Shown: positions 46,316 through 56,074 of the stretch, piece after piece | Position numbering within the stretch: position 1 is the first letter of the stretch | Layout: the number at the start of each line of letters is the position of its first letter | NCBI GenBank assembly: GCA_016291435.1 | Contig: JAEEXH010000005.1 | Location: 1 to 64,000 of the forward strand | Origin: Oscillospiraceae bacterium | GTDB lineage: Bacteria; Bacillota; Clostridia; Oscillospirales; Ruminococcaceae | Direction: 5' to 3' | Length of the DNA: 64,000 bases | Program-made: the position numbers and the translations under genes | Notes under the pieces: generated by a model | What the model saw: only the letters and a program-made list of their open reading frames with translations | What the model was told of the DNA's origin: nothing | Databases searched by the model: none

Positions 46316-49300
46316 ATGCCAAAAAGAAATGATATTCACAAGGTTCTTATCATCGGTTCCGGCCCGATTATCATCGGGCAAGCGTGCGAATTCGACTATT
46401 CGGGCACGCAGGCGTGTAAGGCGCTCAGAAAGCTCGGATACGAAATCGTACTGGTCAACTCCAACCCGGCTACGATCATGACAGACCCGGATGTCGCGGA
46501 TGTCACCTACATCGAGCCGCTGAACTGCGCCCGTCTGACGGAGATCATCAAGAAGGAGCGCCCGGACGCACTCCTGCCGAACCTCGGCGGTCAGTCCGGT
46601 CTGAACCTCTGCTCTGAGCTCGACAAGGCAGGTGTGCTCAAGGAGTACAATGTGCAGGTCATCGGTGTTCAGGTCGATGCGATCGAGCGCGGTGAGGACC
46701 GCATCGAGTTCAAGGAGACAATGGAATCCATCGGCGTGGAAATGGCGCGCTCTGAGGTCGCCTATTCCGTCGAGGAGGCTGTCGCCATCGCTGAGAAGCT
46801 CGGCTACCCGGTCGTGCTCCGTCCGGCTTACACCATGGGCGGTGCAGGCGGCGGCATGGTCTACAATGTCGAGGAACTGAAGGTCGTCTGCGCAAGAGGT
46901 CTTCAGGCATCTCTCGTCGGACAGGTTCTTGTTGAGGAATGTGTCACCGGCTGGGAGGAGCTTGAGCTTGAGGTCGTCCGCGATGCAAAGGGCAACATGA
47001 TCACGGTCTGCTTCATCGAGAATATTGACCCGATGGGCGTTCACACCGGCGATTCCTTCTGCTCTGCGCCGATGCTCACCATCTCTGAGGATGTGCAGAA
47101 GCGTCTCCAGGAGCAGGCTTACCGCATCGTTGACAAGGTGCAGGTCATCGGCGGCTGCAACTGCCAGTTTGCACACGACCCGGTCTCTGACAGAATCATC
47201 GTCATCGAGATCAATCCGCGTACATCGCGTTCGTCCGCACTGGCTTCCAAGGCGACCGGCTTCCCGATCGCTCTGGTCTCTGCGATGCTCGCGACCGGCA
47301 TGACGCTCGATGAGATCGAGTGCGGCAAGTACGGCACGCTCGACAAGTATGTCCCTTCCGGCGATTATGTTGTCATCAAGTTTGCACGCTGGGCTTTCGA
47401 GAAGTTCAAGGGTGCAGAGGATAAGCTCGGCACACAGATGCGTGCGGTCGGTGAGGTCATGAGCATCGGCAAGACCTACAAGGAGGCATTCCAGAAGGCA
47501 ATCCGTTCTCTGGAAACCGGCAAGTACGGTCTCGGCTTCGCAAACGATTACAACGCAAAGAGCAAGGAAGAGCTGCTCTCCATGCTGGTATATCCGACCA
47601 GCAACCGTCAGTATATTATGTACGAGGCACTGCGCAAGGGCGCAACCGTCGAGGAGCTCTATAAGCTCACGAAGATCAAGCGCTGGTTCATTGAGCAGAT
47701 GCAGGAGCTCGTGGACGAGGAGAACGCACTTCTCTCCGGCAAGGGCAGCGTCCCCGCTCCGGGCGTGCTCCGTCAGGCAAAGCTCGACGGCTTCTCTGAC
47801 CGCTATCTCGCGAAGATCCTCGAGGTCTCCGAGGCGGATATCCGCAATGCACGCTATGCAGCAGGCATCCGTGAGGGCTGGGAAGGCGTCCATGTCTCCG
47901 GCACCAAGGACAGCGCTTACTACTACTCCTCCTATCATATCGAGAAGGACGAGAGCCCGTGCAGCACCGAGCGTCCGAAGATCATGATTCTCGGCGGCGG
48001 CCCGAACAGAATCGGTCAGGGCATCGAGTTCGACTACTGCTGCGTCCACGCGGCACTCGCCCTCAAGGATCTCGGCTTTGAGACGATCATCGTCAACTGC
48101 AACCCCGAGACCGTTTCCACTGACTACGATACCTCCGATAAGCTCTACTTCGAGCCGCTGACGCTTGAAGATGTGCTCCAGATCTACGAGAAGGAGAAAC
48201 CGGTCGGCGTCATCGCTCAGTTCGGCGGTCAGACTCCGCTGAATCTCGCGGCTGACCTCAAGAAGAACGGCGTCAAGATCCTCGGCACCTCTCCTGAGAC
48301 CATCGACCTTGCGGAGGACAGAGATCATTTCCGCGCCATGATGGAGAAGCTCGGCATCCCGATGCCGGAATCCGGCATGGCTGTCACTGTTGACGATGCA
48401 CTGGAGATCGCGAACCGCATCGGCTACCCGGTCATGGTTCGCCCGTCCTATGTGCTCGGCGGCAGAGGCATGGAGGTCGTTCACGATGACGAGATGATGC
48501 GCGTCTATATGTCCGCAGCCGTCGGCGTCACCCCGGACAGACCGATCCTTATCGACCGCTTCCTGCATCACGCAACTGAGTGTGAAGCAGATGCGATCTC
48601 TGACGGCACACATTGCTTTGTGCCGGCTGTGATGGAGCACATCGAGCTCGCAGGCGTCCACTCCGGCGACTCCGCATGCGTGTTGCCGTCCCTGAACCTC
48701 AGCGAAAAGCATGTTGAGACCATCAAGGAATACACCCGCAAGATCGCGGTCGAGATGGGTGTCTCCGGCCTCATGAACATGCAGTATGCGATTGAGGATG
48801 ACACGGTCTATGTGCTCGAAGCAAACCCGCGTGCATCGAGAACTGTTCCGCTGGTCTCCAAGGTCTGCGCGATCAACATGGTCCGCATCGCAACGCAGAT
48901 CATGACCACCGAGCTGACCGGCAAGCCGTCTCCCGTTCCGGCGCTGCATGACCGCAAGATTCCGCATCACGGCGTCAAGGAAGCGGTGTTCCCGTTCAAC
49001 ATGTTCCCGGAGGTTGACCCGCTGCTCGGACCGGAAATGCGTTCCACCGGTGAGGTGCTCGGCATTTCCCCGAACTTCGGCGAAGCATACTACAAGGCAC
49101 AGGAAGCAACCCAGACCAAGCTGCCGACCGGCGGCACTGTGCTGCTCTCTGTCTGCGATATGGATAAGCCGGAGCTGCTGCCCATCGCAAAGAAGTTCCA
49201 TGAGCTCGGCTTCAAGATCCTCGCAACCGGCAAGACCTACGATCTGATCGCAGAAGCAGGCATCCCGGCTGAGAAGATCAACAAGCTCTATGAGGGCAGA

Positions 49301-49543
49301 CCCAACATCACCGATGCGATGACGAACGGCAAGATCGACCTGATCATCAACACACCGGCAGGCGCCTCCAGCCACCACGATGACAGCTACATCCGCAAGG
49401 CTGCCATCAAGTACCGCATCCCGTACATCACGACGATGGCTGCGGCAATGGCTTCCGCAGAGGGCATCCGCGCTGTCAAGGAGCAGCAGGATAATCTCAG
49501 CGTCAAATCGCTGCAGGAATTCCACAGCGAGATCAAGGACTAA
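46316..49543 (+). CDS. carB: Carbamoyl-phosphate synthase large subunit
   Basis: VLIIGSGPIIIGQACEFDYSGTQACKALR; duplicated ATP-grasp halves; C-terminal MGS-like domain. Confidence 0.97.
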   Translation: MPKRNDIHKVLIIGSGPIIIGQACEFDYSGTQACKALRKLGYEIVLVNSNPATIMTDPDVADVTYIEPLNCARLTEIIKKERPDALLPNLGGQSGLNLCSELDKAGVLKEYNVQVIGVQVDAIERGEDRIEFKETMESIGVEMARSEVAYSVEEAVAIAEKLGYPVVLRPAYTMGGAGGGMVYNVEELKVVCARGLQASLVGQVLVEECVTGWEELELEVVRDAKGNMITVCFIENIDPMGVHTGDSFCSAPMLTISEDVQKRLQEQAYRIVDKVQVIGGCNCQFAHDPVSDRIIVIEINPRTSRSSALASKATGFPIALVSAMLATGMTLDEIECGKYGTLDKYVPSGDYVVIKFARWAFEKFKGAEDKLGTQMRAVGEVMSIGKTYKEAFQKAIRSLETGKYGLGFANDYNAKSKEELLSMLVYPTSNRQYIMYEALRKGATVEELYKLTKIKRWFIEQMQELVDEENALLSGKGSVPAPGVLRQAKLDGFSDRYLAKILEVSEADIRNARYAAGIREGWEGVHVSGTKDSAYYYSSYHIEKDESPCSTERPKIMILGGGPNRIGQGIEFDYCCVHAALALKDLGFETIIVNCNPETVSTDYDTSDKLYFEPLTLEDVLQIYEKEKPVGVIAQFGGQTPLNLAADLKKNGVKILGTSPETIDLAEDRDHFRAMMEKLGIPMPESGMAVTVDDALEIANRIGYPVMVRPSYVLGGRGMEVVHDDEMMRVYMSAAVGVTPDRPILIDRFLHHATECEADAISDGTHCFVPAVMEHIELAGVHSGDSACVLPSLNLSEKHVETIKEYTRKIAVEMGVSGLMNMQYAIEDDTVYVLEANPRASRTVPLVSKVCAINMVRIATQIMTTELTGKPSPVPALHDRKIPHHGVKEAVFPFNMFPEVDPLLGPEMRSTGEVLGISPNFGEAYYKAQEATQTKLPTGGTVLLSVCDMDKPELLPIAKKFHELGFKILATGKTYDLIAEAGIPAEKINKLYEGRPNITDAMTNGKIDLIINTPAGASSHHDDSYIRKAAIKYRIPYITTMAAAMASAEGIRAVKEQQDNLSVKSLQEFHSEIKD

Positions 49544-49556
49544 TCCGATCATGAAA

Positions 49557-49584
49557 AGGGAGCAGCGCAGAACCACTGCTCCCT
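49557..49584 (+). terminator. Intrinsic terminator-like hairpin after carB
   Basis: AGGGAGCAG / CTGCTCCCT, then CTTCCCGATTTTT. Confidence 0.6.
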
Positions 49585-49619
49585 CTTCCCGATTTTTCAC
49601 ACACAAGGAGGTTTTTCTC

Positions 49620-50123
49620 ATGGAGCAGGAATACAGAGAAAAAATGTCACAGCATCAGTATGACACACTGAATCAGAGACTCTCGGTTCTGAAGGGTGAG
49701 CGCCGTGAACAGGTCGCTGCCGCAATCGCAGAAGCGAGAAGCCACGGTGACCTTTCCGAAAACGCCGAATACGATGAGGCACGCAACGAGCAGGCACGTC
49801 TGGAGGCTGAGATCCAGCAGCTCGAATATACACTGGAGCATGCAGAGATCATCACTGTCATCTCCGCAGATACTGTCAGCACAGGATGTGTTGTCACGCT
49901 CTGCCGCAGCGAATTTCAGAATCAGCCGCAGAAGTATGAGCGGCTCCAGATCGTCGGCCGCTCCGAGGCTGACTATGACAAGCACAAGATCTCCGATGAC
50001 TCCCCCATCGGCAAGGCTGCGATCGGCAAGAAGGTCGGTGAGTCCTTCATCGTCGAGGCGCCGGTCGGCATTCTGAACTATACCATCATCGAGATCTCGA
50101 TCAACGGACTGGACGAGGAGTAA
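49620..50123 (+). CDS. greA: Transcription elongation factor GreA
   Basis: AAAIAEARSHGDLSENAEYDEARNEQARLEAEIQQLE; start re-picked behind AAGGAGG. Confidence 0.95.
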   Translation: MEQEYREKMSQHQYDTLNQRLSVLKGERREQVAAAIAEARSHGDLSENAEYDEARNEQARLEAEIQQLEYTLEHAEIITVISADTVSTGCVVTLCRSEFQNQPQKYERLQIVGRSEADYDKHKISDDSPIGKAAIGKKVGESFIVEAPVGILNYTIIEISINGLDEE

Positions 50124-50129
50124 TACCAC

Positions 50130-51731
50130 ATGAGTGAAAAGGAAAAGCAGAACGGGCAGGCACCTGAGCAGCAGACAGATCCCTCTGAGCAGCGCCAGGT
50201 GCGGCTTGATAAGCTGACAGACATGCAGGCAAACGGGCAGGATCCGTTTCAGATCACAAAGTTCGACGTCACCGCATCGACCGCCGACTGCCGGGAGATG
50301 TACGGCAAGGCTGAGGATGAGATGAACGCATCTCTTCCCGAAGATGCAGATGAGGATGCAAAAAAGGCTGCGAAGGAGCAGCTCGATGAGAAGTTCACTG
50401 TCACCGTCGCCGGCAGAATCATGAGCTGGCGCAAGATGGGCAAGGCGAACTTCCTCGATCTGCGCGACCGCTCCGGCAGAATCCAGGTCTATGTACGTAT
50501 GAATGACATCGGCGAAGAGGCGTTTCAGGCATTCCGCAAGAACGGCGACATCGGCGACATCATGGGCGTCACGGGCAAGCTCTTCCGCACCAGAACCGGC
50601 GAGCTTTCCGTCCACGCAACCGCCGTGACGCTGCTCTCGAAGTCTCTGAAACCGCTGCCTGAGAAGTGGCACGGTCTCACCGACCGCGATGCACGCTATC
50701 GCCAGCGCTATGTCGATCTCATCATGAACGAGGATGTGCGCGATACCTTCATCAAGCGCAGCCAGATCATCGCTGAGATCCGCAGCTTCCTCAATGCACA
50801 GGGCTTCCTGGAGGTCGAGACCCCGATGCTCGTTGCAAATGCGGGCGGCGCGGCAGCAAGACCCTTTGAGACCCATTACAACGCGCTCGACGAGGATGTC
50901 AAGCTGCGTATTTCCCTGGAGCTCTATCTCAAGCGCCTGATCGTCGGCGGTCTGGAGCGCGTCTATGAGATCGGCAGAGTCTTCCGCAATGAGGGTGTCG
51001 ATACCCGCCACAACCCGGAATTCACACTGATGGAGCTCTATCAGGCATATACGGACTATCACGGCATGATGGATCTCACCGAAAATATGTTCCGCCATGT
51101 TGCGCAGACTGTCTGCGGTACGACCTGCATCCCTTACGGCACCGATGAGAACGGCGATCCGGTCATGATCGACCTCGGCAAGCCTTTCGCCCGCATCACG
51201 ATGATCGACGCGGTGAAGCAGTATACCGGCGTAGACTTCGATCAGATCCCGGACACCGCCGCTGCAAAGAAGATTGCCGACGAAAAGGGCGTTCACTATG
51301 AAGACCGCCACGAAAAGGGCGATATCTTAAATCTCTTCTTCGAGGAATTCGTCGAGGAGCACCTCATTCAGCCGACCTTCGTCATGGATCATCCGGTTGA
51401 GATCTCGCCGCTCACCAAGCGCAAGCCGGATAAGCCCGACTATGTTGAGCGCTTCGAGCTCTTCATCACAGCACGCGAGATGTGCAACGCATACTCCGAG
51501 CTCAACGACCCGATCGACCAGCGCAAGCGCTTTGAAGCGCAGGAGGAGCTGATCAAGAAGGGCGATGAGGAAGCAAACCACATTGACGAGGACTTCATGA
51601 ATGCGCTTGAGATCGGCATGCCCCCGACCGGCGGCATCGGCTACGGCATCGACAGACTGGTCATGCTGCTGACAAACAGCGGCTCCATCCGCGATGTGCT
51701 GCTCTTCCCGACGATGAAGTCGGTGGAGTGA
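50130..51731 (+). CDS. lysS: Lysyl-tRNA synthetase (class II)
   Basis: OB fold VAGRIMSWRKMGKANFLDLRDRSGRIQVYV; class II motifs VYEIGRVFRNEGVDTRHNPEFTLMELYQAY and GYGIDRLVMLLTNSGSIRDVLLFP. Confidence 0.97.
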   Translation: MSEKEKQNGQAPEQQTDPSEQRQVRLDKLTDMQANGQDPFQITKFDVTASTADCREMYGKAEDEMNASLPEDADEDAKKAAKEQLDEKFTVTVAGRIMSWRKMGKANFLDLRDRSGRIQVYVRMNDIGEEAFQAFRKNGDIGDIMGVTGKLFRTRTGELSVHATAVTLLSKSLKPLPEKWHGLTDRDARYRQRYVDLIMNEDVRDTFIKRSQIIAEIRSFLNAQGFLEVETPMLVANAGGAAARPFETHYNALDEDVKLRISLELYLKRLIVGGLERVYEIGRVFRNEGVDTRHNPEFTLMELYQAYTDYHGMMDLTENMFRHVAQTVCGTTCIPYGTDENGDPVMIDLGKPFARITMIDAVKQYTGVDFDQIPDTAAAKKIADEKGVHYEDRHEKGDILNLFFEEFVEEHLIQPTFVMDHPVEISPLTKRKPDKPDYVERFELFITAREMCNAYSELNDPIDQRKRFEAQEELIKKGDEEANHIDEDFMNALEIGMPPTGGIGYGIDRLVMLLTNSGSIRDVLLFPTMKSVE

Positions 51732-51772
51732 AAAGCGGCGTAAATAAGTGGCTTTTTATTCAACACTTGTAT

Positions 51773-51791
51773 ATTTACCACTCATTTACCA
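51773..51791 (+). repeat. Paired ATTTACCA direct repeats (possible arm-type sites)
   Basis: ATTTACCA at 51773-51780 and 51784-51791, spaced 11 bp start to start. Confidence 0.45.
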
Positions 51792-51819
51792 ACAATTATC
51801 AGCATTTATAAATAAACTG

Positions 51820-51858
51820 ACCTCAGCCGTACAATCTCCGTGCGGCTGAGGTTTCTTA
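51820..51858 (+). terminator. Intrinsic terminator inside the island's left end
   Basis: ACCTCAGCCG / CGGCTGAGGT then TTCTTATT. Confidence 0.75.
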
Positions 51859-51964
51859 TTATCAAATATAAACAGGATGAATTGCTGCGCAACACACCAA
51901 TTTGTACTTGACATAAGTCGAAAACCATGCTATAATTGACATAAGTCAGAAAGGAGATGCAAAA

Positions 51965-52678
51965 ATGCCAAGACCACAGAAATCACGCCGTATCTGCTGT
52001 TATCCCGATTACTGGAGCTTTGCGCCCGATCAGGACAAGGCAACCGATACGCTTACAATGTCGCTTGACGAGTTTGAAACGATACGTCTGATAGATTATC
52101 AGTCAAAGACGCAGGAACAATGCGCTAAGGAGATGAACGTGGCGAGAACAACTGTCACGGCGATATATGACAGCGCAAGAAAAAAACTTGCTCAGGCTTT
52201 GGTCGAAGGCAGACGCATCGTAATTTCGGGCGGAAAATATACTCTTGATAACACGGTCTCCGAGGAGATCGCACGGAAAGGAAACGGTATTATGAGAATC
52301 GCAGTAACCTATGAAAACGGACAGATCTTTCAGCATTTCGGCAAGACCGAGCAGTTCAAGCTCTACGATGTTGCCGACGGCAAGATCATCAATGAACAGG
52401 TAGTCGGAACAATGGGCGCAGGACACGGCGCACTTGCAGGATTTCTGAAAAATGCTCAGGCAGATGTGCTGATCTGCGGAGGTATCGGCGGCGGCGCACA
52501 GATGGCTATGCAGGAGGCTGGCATAACCCTCTACGGCGGCAATTCAGGCAGTGCCGATGAAGCGGTACAGGCTTTCCTTGCGCAGTCGCTTGTACAGAAC
52601 TCTAACCCCACCTGCGACCACCACCACGAACACGGCGAAGGTCATTCTTGCGGAAGCCATAGCTGTGGTAACCACTGA
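51965..52678 (+). CDS. DUF134 HTH domain fused to NifX/NifB-type (dinitrogenase Fe-Mo cofactor) domain with His/Cys-rich tail
   Basis: MPRPQKSRRICCYPDYWSFAPDQ...LDEFETIRLIDYQSKTQEQCAKEMNVARTTVTAIYDSARKKLAQAL; MRIAVTYENGQIFQHFGKTEQFKLYDV...LICGGIGGGAQMAMQEAGITLYGG; CDHHHEHGEGHSCGSHSCGNH. Confidence 0.9.
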   Translation: MPRPQKSRRICCYPDYWSFAPDQDKATDTLTMSLDEFETIRLIDYQSKTQEQCAKEMNVARTTVTAIYDSARKKLAQALVEGRRIVISGGKYTLDNTVSEEIARKGNGIMRIAVTYENGQIFQHFGKTEQFKLYDVADGKIINEQVVGTMGAGHGALAGFLKNAQADVLICGGIGGGAQMAMQEAGITLYGGNSGSADEAVQAFLAQSLVQNSNPTCDHHHEHGEGHSCGSHSCGNH

Positions 52679-53487
52679 TGAAGGTTGTCACACTTGTAGA
52701 AAATTCCTGCGGAACTGAAAATTGTATCGCAGAGCATGGACTGAGCATCTATATCGAAACGGAAAAGCATAAACTCCTGCTGGACACAGGGCAGACGGAC
52801 GCAGTAGTGAAGAACGCTGAAGCATTGGAAATTGATCTGTCTGCTGTCGATACTGTGATACTGAGCCACGGTCACTACGACCATTCAGGCGGTATCTTGC
52901 CGTTTTCAATGCTGAACCATACCGCACAGATCGTAATGCAAAGATCAGCCGCCGAGCCGCATTACAATGGCGAGCGCAACATCGGCATTGATACGGATAT
53001 TCTCAAATTGCCGAATGTCCGGCTGATTGACGGTGATATGCAGCTTGACGATGAGTTGTTCCTGTTCAGCGGCATCACAGGCAGGCGGTGCTATCCGCAG
53101 GGAAACAGAAAGCTGTCCTGTCTGAAAGACGGTGTAAAAACCGCGGACGATTTTATGCATGAGCAGTGCCTTGTCATCACACAAAACGGCAAACGCTGGC
53201 TTCTGTCCGGCTGCGCTCACAATGGCATACTCAATATCCTTGACAGATACAAGGAGCTGTTTGACAGCTATCCCGACTTTGTTATCACGGGATTTCACAT
53301 GATGAAGCGTGAGGGAGAGCATACCGAGGAAGAAAAAGCTGTCATCATTCAGACGGCGCAGGAGCTTTCACAGCTTGATACCGTATTTTACAGCGGTCAC
53401 TGCACAGGCATTCCTGCATTTGAGCTGATGAAAGAGATCATGGGTGACAAACTCATAGCCCTGCACAGCGGCGAAACTGTCATATAA
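52678..53487 (+). CDS. MBL-fold metallo-hydrolase
   Basis: LLDTGQTDAVV, VILSHGHYDHSGGI, LSGCAHNGILNIL, FYSGHCTGIPAFE. Confidence 0.9.
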   Translation: MKVVTLVENSCGTENCIAEHGLSIYIETEKHKLLLDTGQTDAVVKNAEALEIDLSAVDTVILSHGHYDHSGGILPFSMLNHTAQIVMQRSAAEPHYNGERNIGIDTDILKLPNVRLIDGDMQLDDELFLFSGITGRRCYPQGNRKLSCLKDGVKTADDFMHEQCLVITQNGKRWLLSGCAHNGILNILDRYKELFDSYPDFVITGFHMMKREGEHTEEEKAVIIQTAQELSQLDTVFYSGHCTGIPAFELMKEIMGDKLIALHSGETVI

Positions 53488-53490
53488 CAT

Positions 53491-53525
53491 AAATTCCGTG
53501 AGCGAAAAACTCACGGAATTTTTTA
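53491..53525. terminator. Bidirectional terminator
   Basis: AAATTCCGTGAG / CTCACGGAATTT followed by TTTT. Confidence 0.9.
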
Positions 53526-53528
53526 TCA

Positions 53529-54095
53529 CTATAAACCAAGTGCATATCCTGCGATAATGCCGATAACAGCAGAAATACCTATGATCGCTATGGGGTGCAG
53601 CTTTTTGAACGCAAGCACAGCACCGAGGGAGAATATGCCGAGAGAGAGCCAAAAGCCTGCACCTGAGAAAACCGCAGTCTGTATGCCGTTTGGAAAGAAA
53701 ACCGTCATTCCCACAGACAGAAACGCAGCCCCGATCAGACCGATCACCGCTGGACGCAGACCGTACATTACGCCGTCAACGGCACGGCTTTTTCGGAATT
53801 TCTCATAGAACTTCGCTACAATCAATATGATCACAAAGGACGGCAGGACAACGCCGAGCGTTGCACTCACAGCCCCGAACACGCCGCCGGTGCGAATGCC
53901 GACAAATGTTGCCATATTGATCGCAAGCGGCCCCGGTGTGCTTTCGCTCACAGCAATGAAGTCCACTACCTCAGCCTGTGTGAGCCAGCCGTGATGCTCG
54001 ACTTCGCTTTGGATCAGAGGAAGCATTGCATAACCGCCGCCGAACGTGAACGTCCCGATCTTCAGAAAGGTCAGGAAAAGCTCGATCCATATCAT
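53529..54095 (-). CDS. Chromate transporter family (short-chain ChrA) protein
   Basis: LKIGTFTFGGGYAMLPLIQSEV...AVSESTPGPLAINMATFVGIRTGG. Confidence 0.9.
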   Translation of the reverse strand: MIWIELFLTFLKIGTFTFGGGYAMLPLIQSEVEHHGWLTQAEVVDFIAVSESTPGPLAINMATFVGIRTGGVFGAVSATLGVVLPSFVIILIVAKFYEKFRKSRAVDGVMYGLRPAVIGLIGAAFLSVGMTVFFPNGIQTAVFSGAGFWLSLGIFSLGAVLAFKKLHPIAIIGISAVIGIIAGYALGL

Positions 54096-54640
54096 AGCTT
54101 GTCCTCCTTCCTGAACAGCAGCGACCATACAAGCCCGAACACTGCACAGCCGATGATAACGAACACTGCATCTATTTTCAGAAAAGCCGTCAGCACCAGT
54201 GCCGCTGCCATGATAACATAGGAGACAGCGTGCTTTTTCGTTGCCATGAACATGGTATAGACCGCTTTGAGTATCAGGGCGAGAACGCCTGCACGGATAC
54301 CCATAAATGCGTACTGTACAGCTCTTGACTCCTGAAAGGCTTTCAGGATAAAAGAAATAAGCGAGATGATCAGGAATGACGGCAGCACCACACCCAGCGT
54401 TGCACAGACAGCACCGAACGTTCCGGCAGTGCGGCTGCCAACAAACGTAGCCGCATTGATCGCCACCGGGCCCGGTGTAGACTCTGCGATCGCCACGACC
54501 TCCAGTATATCGTCCTCATTCAGCCATTTTTTATTATCACAGACCTCACGCTGTATCAGCGGTATCATCGCATATCCACCGCCGAAAGTAAATGCGCCGA
54601 TCTTCATGAAGGTCAGGAACAGATCAAGTTGTTTGTTCAT
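54092..54640 (-). CDS. Chromate transporter family (short-chain ChrA) protein, paired paralogue
   Basis: MKIGAFTFGGGYAMIPLIQREV...AIAESTPGPVAINAATFVGSRTAG; overlaps its partner. Confidence 0.9.
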   Translation of the reverse strand: MNKQLDLFLTFMKIGAFTFGGGYAMIPLIQREVCDNKKWLNEDDILEVVAIAESTPGPVAINAATFVGSRTAGTFGAVCATLGVVLPSFLIISLISFILKAFQESRAVQYAFMGIRAGVLALILKAVYTMFMATKKHAVSYVIMAAALVLTAFLKIDAVFVIIGCAVFGLVWSLLFRKEDKL

Positions 54641-54775
54641 AGAGTCACCCTGATTATTATACCACAATGATAGATTCGTGTCAATCTTCAACTGCTTGCA
54701 AAGCAGACAGTTCTTATGCTTACTACCGCCCTCCTGATTATAGGACGAAGTCGGTGGAATAACCGAATCCATACA

Positions 54776-54812
54776 CAAAGCGTCCTGTTCACACGGGGCG
54801 CTTTGCTTTTTG
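54776..54812 (+). terminator. Terminator-like hairpin downstream of the right direct repeat (possible displaced lysS terminator)
   Basis: CAAAGCGTCC / GGGGCGCTTTG then CTTTTTG. Confidence 0.75.
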
Positions 54813-54895
54813 TTCAGAATGCCCGCTTCGCGCTTGCGTTTTTATGCAATATATGATATAATAAAGAGATGTTAAATTACGGAAGGAAGGATCAC

Positions 54896-56032
54896 ATGTC
54901 GGTCTATCTTGACAATGCGGCGACCACAAAGCCCTGCAAGGCATGCACAGACGCAATGCTCGCCGCCATGACCGAAAACTACGGCAACCCGTCGTCGCTG
55001 CACACGATGGGGCTGGATGCCGAACGCACAGTCGATACTGCAAGAAAACAAATCGCCGCGGCACTGCACTGCGATGCATCCGCGCTGACCTTTACCTCGG
55101 GCGCCACGGAGAGCAATCACCTTGCGCTGCGCGGGGCAGCCGCCGTTTACGGCAAACGCAAACGGCGCATTGTCGCAAGTGCGGTCGAGCACGCATGTGT
55201 CCGCGGAGCGCTCGCTCTGCTGGAAGAAGAGGGATTTGAGGTAATCCGCATCTCGCCGCGCGAAAACGGCGTCTTCGATCCCGCAGATTTCCTCGCCGCC
55301 GTCGATGACAACACATGTCTTGTCACGATGATGCTGGTCAACAACGAGACGGGTGCAATCCTGCCTGTCGGGGAGGTTTTCTCCGCAGTCAAGCGCGATC
55401 ATCCGCAGGTGATTACGCACACGGATGCCGTGCAGGGATTTCTGAAAATCCCGTTCACGCCGGAGAAGCTCTGCGCCGACCTGCTGACCGTCAGCGGGCA
55501 CAAGGTTCACGCATGCAAGGGTGTCGGCGCGCTGTATCACAAGAAGGGCATCCGCCTGAAACCGCTCCTCACGGGCGGCGAGCAGGAGGGCGGTCTCCGC
55601 GCCGGTACAGAATCCGTGCCGTTGATTGCGGGATTCGGCGCTGCTGCCGCATCTCTCAGCGCAACCGTTTCAGCGCGTACTGAGACCGTCCGTGCTCTGC
55701 GCACCGCCGCAATCGAACAGCTCAGCGCAGTCGGGGGCGTCACGATCCAGTCCCCGGAGGACGGCTCCCCCTATATCCTCAGCATCTCGGTGAAGGGGCT
55801 GCGCTCAGAGACCGTGCTGCACTTCCTCGCAGAACGCGGCATATTTGTCTCCAGCGGCTCGGCATGCTCCAAAGGGAAGCAGAGCGGTGTCTTACAGGAA
55901 TTCGGCATCCGGCAGAATGCGGCAGACAGCACGCTGCGGCTGAGCTTCTGCGCAGAGAATACCGCCGCGGACATTGCTGCACTTGCTGCGGGCATCCGGG
56001 ATGCGCAGGCAAGACTGGTACACAAAAGATAA
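54896..56032 (+). CDS. Cysteine desulfurase (NifS/IscS family)
   Basis: VYLDNAATTKPC, FTSGATESNHLAL, SGHKVHACKGVGALY, SSGSACSKGKQS. Confidence 0.93.
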   Translation: MSVYLDNAATTKPCKACTDAMLAAMTENYGNPSSLHTMGLDAERTVDTARKQIAAALHCDASALTFTSGATESNHLALRGAAAVYGKRKRRIVASAVEHACVRGALALLEEEGFEVIRISPRENGVFDPADFLAAVDDNTCLVTMMLVNNETGAILPVGEVFSAVKRDHPQVITHTDAVQGFLKIPFTPEKLCADLLTVSGHKVHACKGVGALYHKKGIRLKPLLTGGEQEGGLRAGTESVPLIAGFGAAAASLSATVSARTETVRALRTAAIEQLSAVGGVTIQSPEDGSPYILSISVKGLRSETVLHFLAERGIFVSSGSACSKGKQSGVLQEFGIRQNAADSTLRLSFCAENTAADIAALAAGIRDAQARLVHKR

Positions 56033-56074
56033 CTCACGCAGAATCGTATTTTTCAGAAAGGAAGTGATGCCCCC

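Larger units (their letters stand above)
51716..54758. mobile_element. Putative integrative island at the lysS 3' end (no integrase present)
   Basis: Direct repeat GAAGTCGGTGGA at 51716-51727 and 54747-54758. Both copies read ...KSVE-stop in the lysS frame; interior is visibly AT-richer; a terminator-like hairpin lies just beyond the right repeat. Confidence 0.6.

Noticed and set aside
49380-49619. N-terminal extension of the GreA ORF
   Set aside because: Overlaps carB out of frame; the real start follows AAGGAGG at 49620.
46184-49621. 1145-aa minus-strand ORF opposite carB
   Set aside because: Shadow ORF antisense to an unambiguous carB; low-complexity Asp/Leu/Arg/Val composition with no recognisable family and no RBS.
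49647-51311. 554-aa minus-strand ORF opposite greA/lysS
   Set aside because: Antisense of two housekeeping genes.
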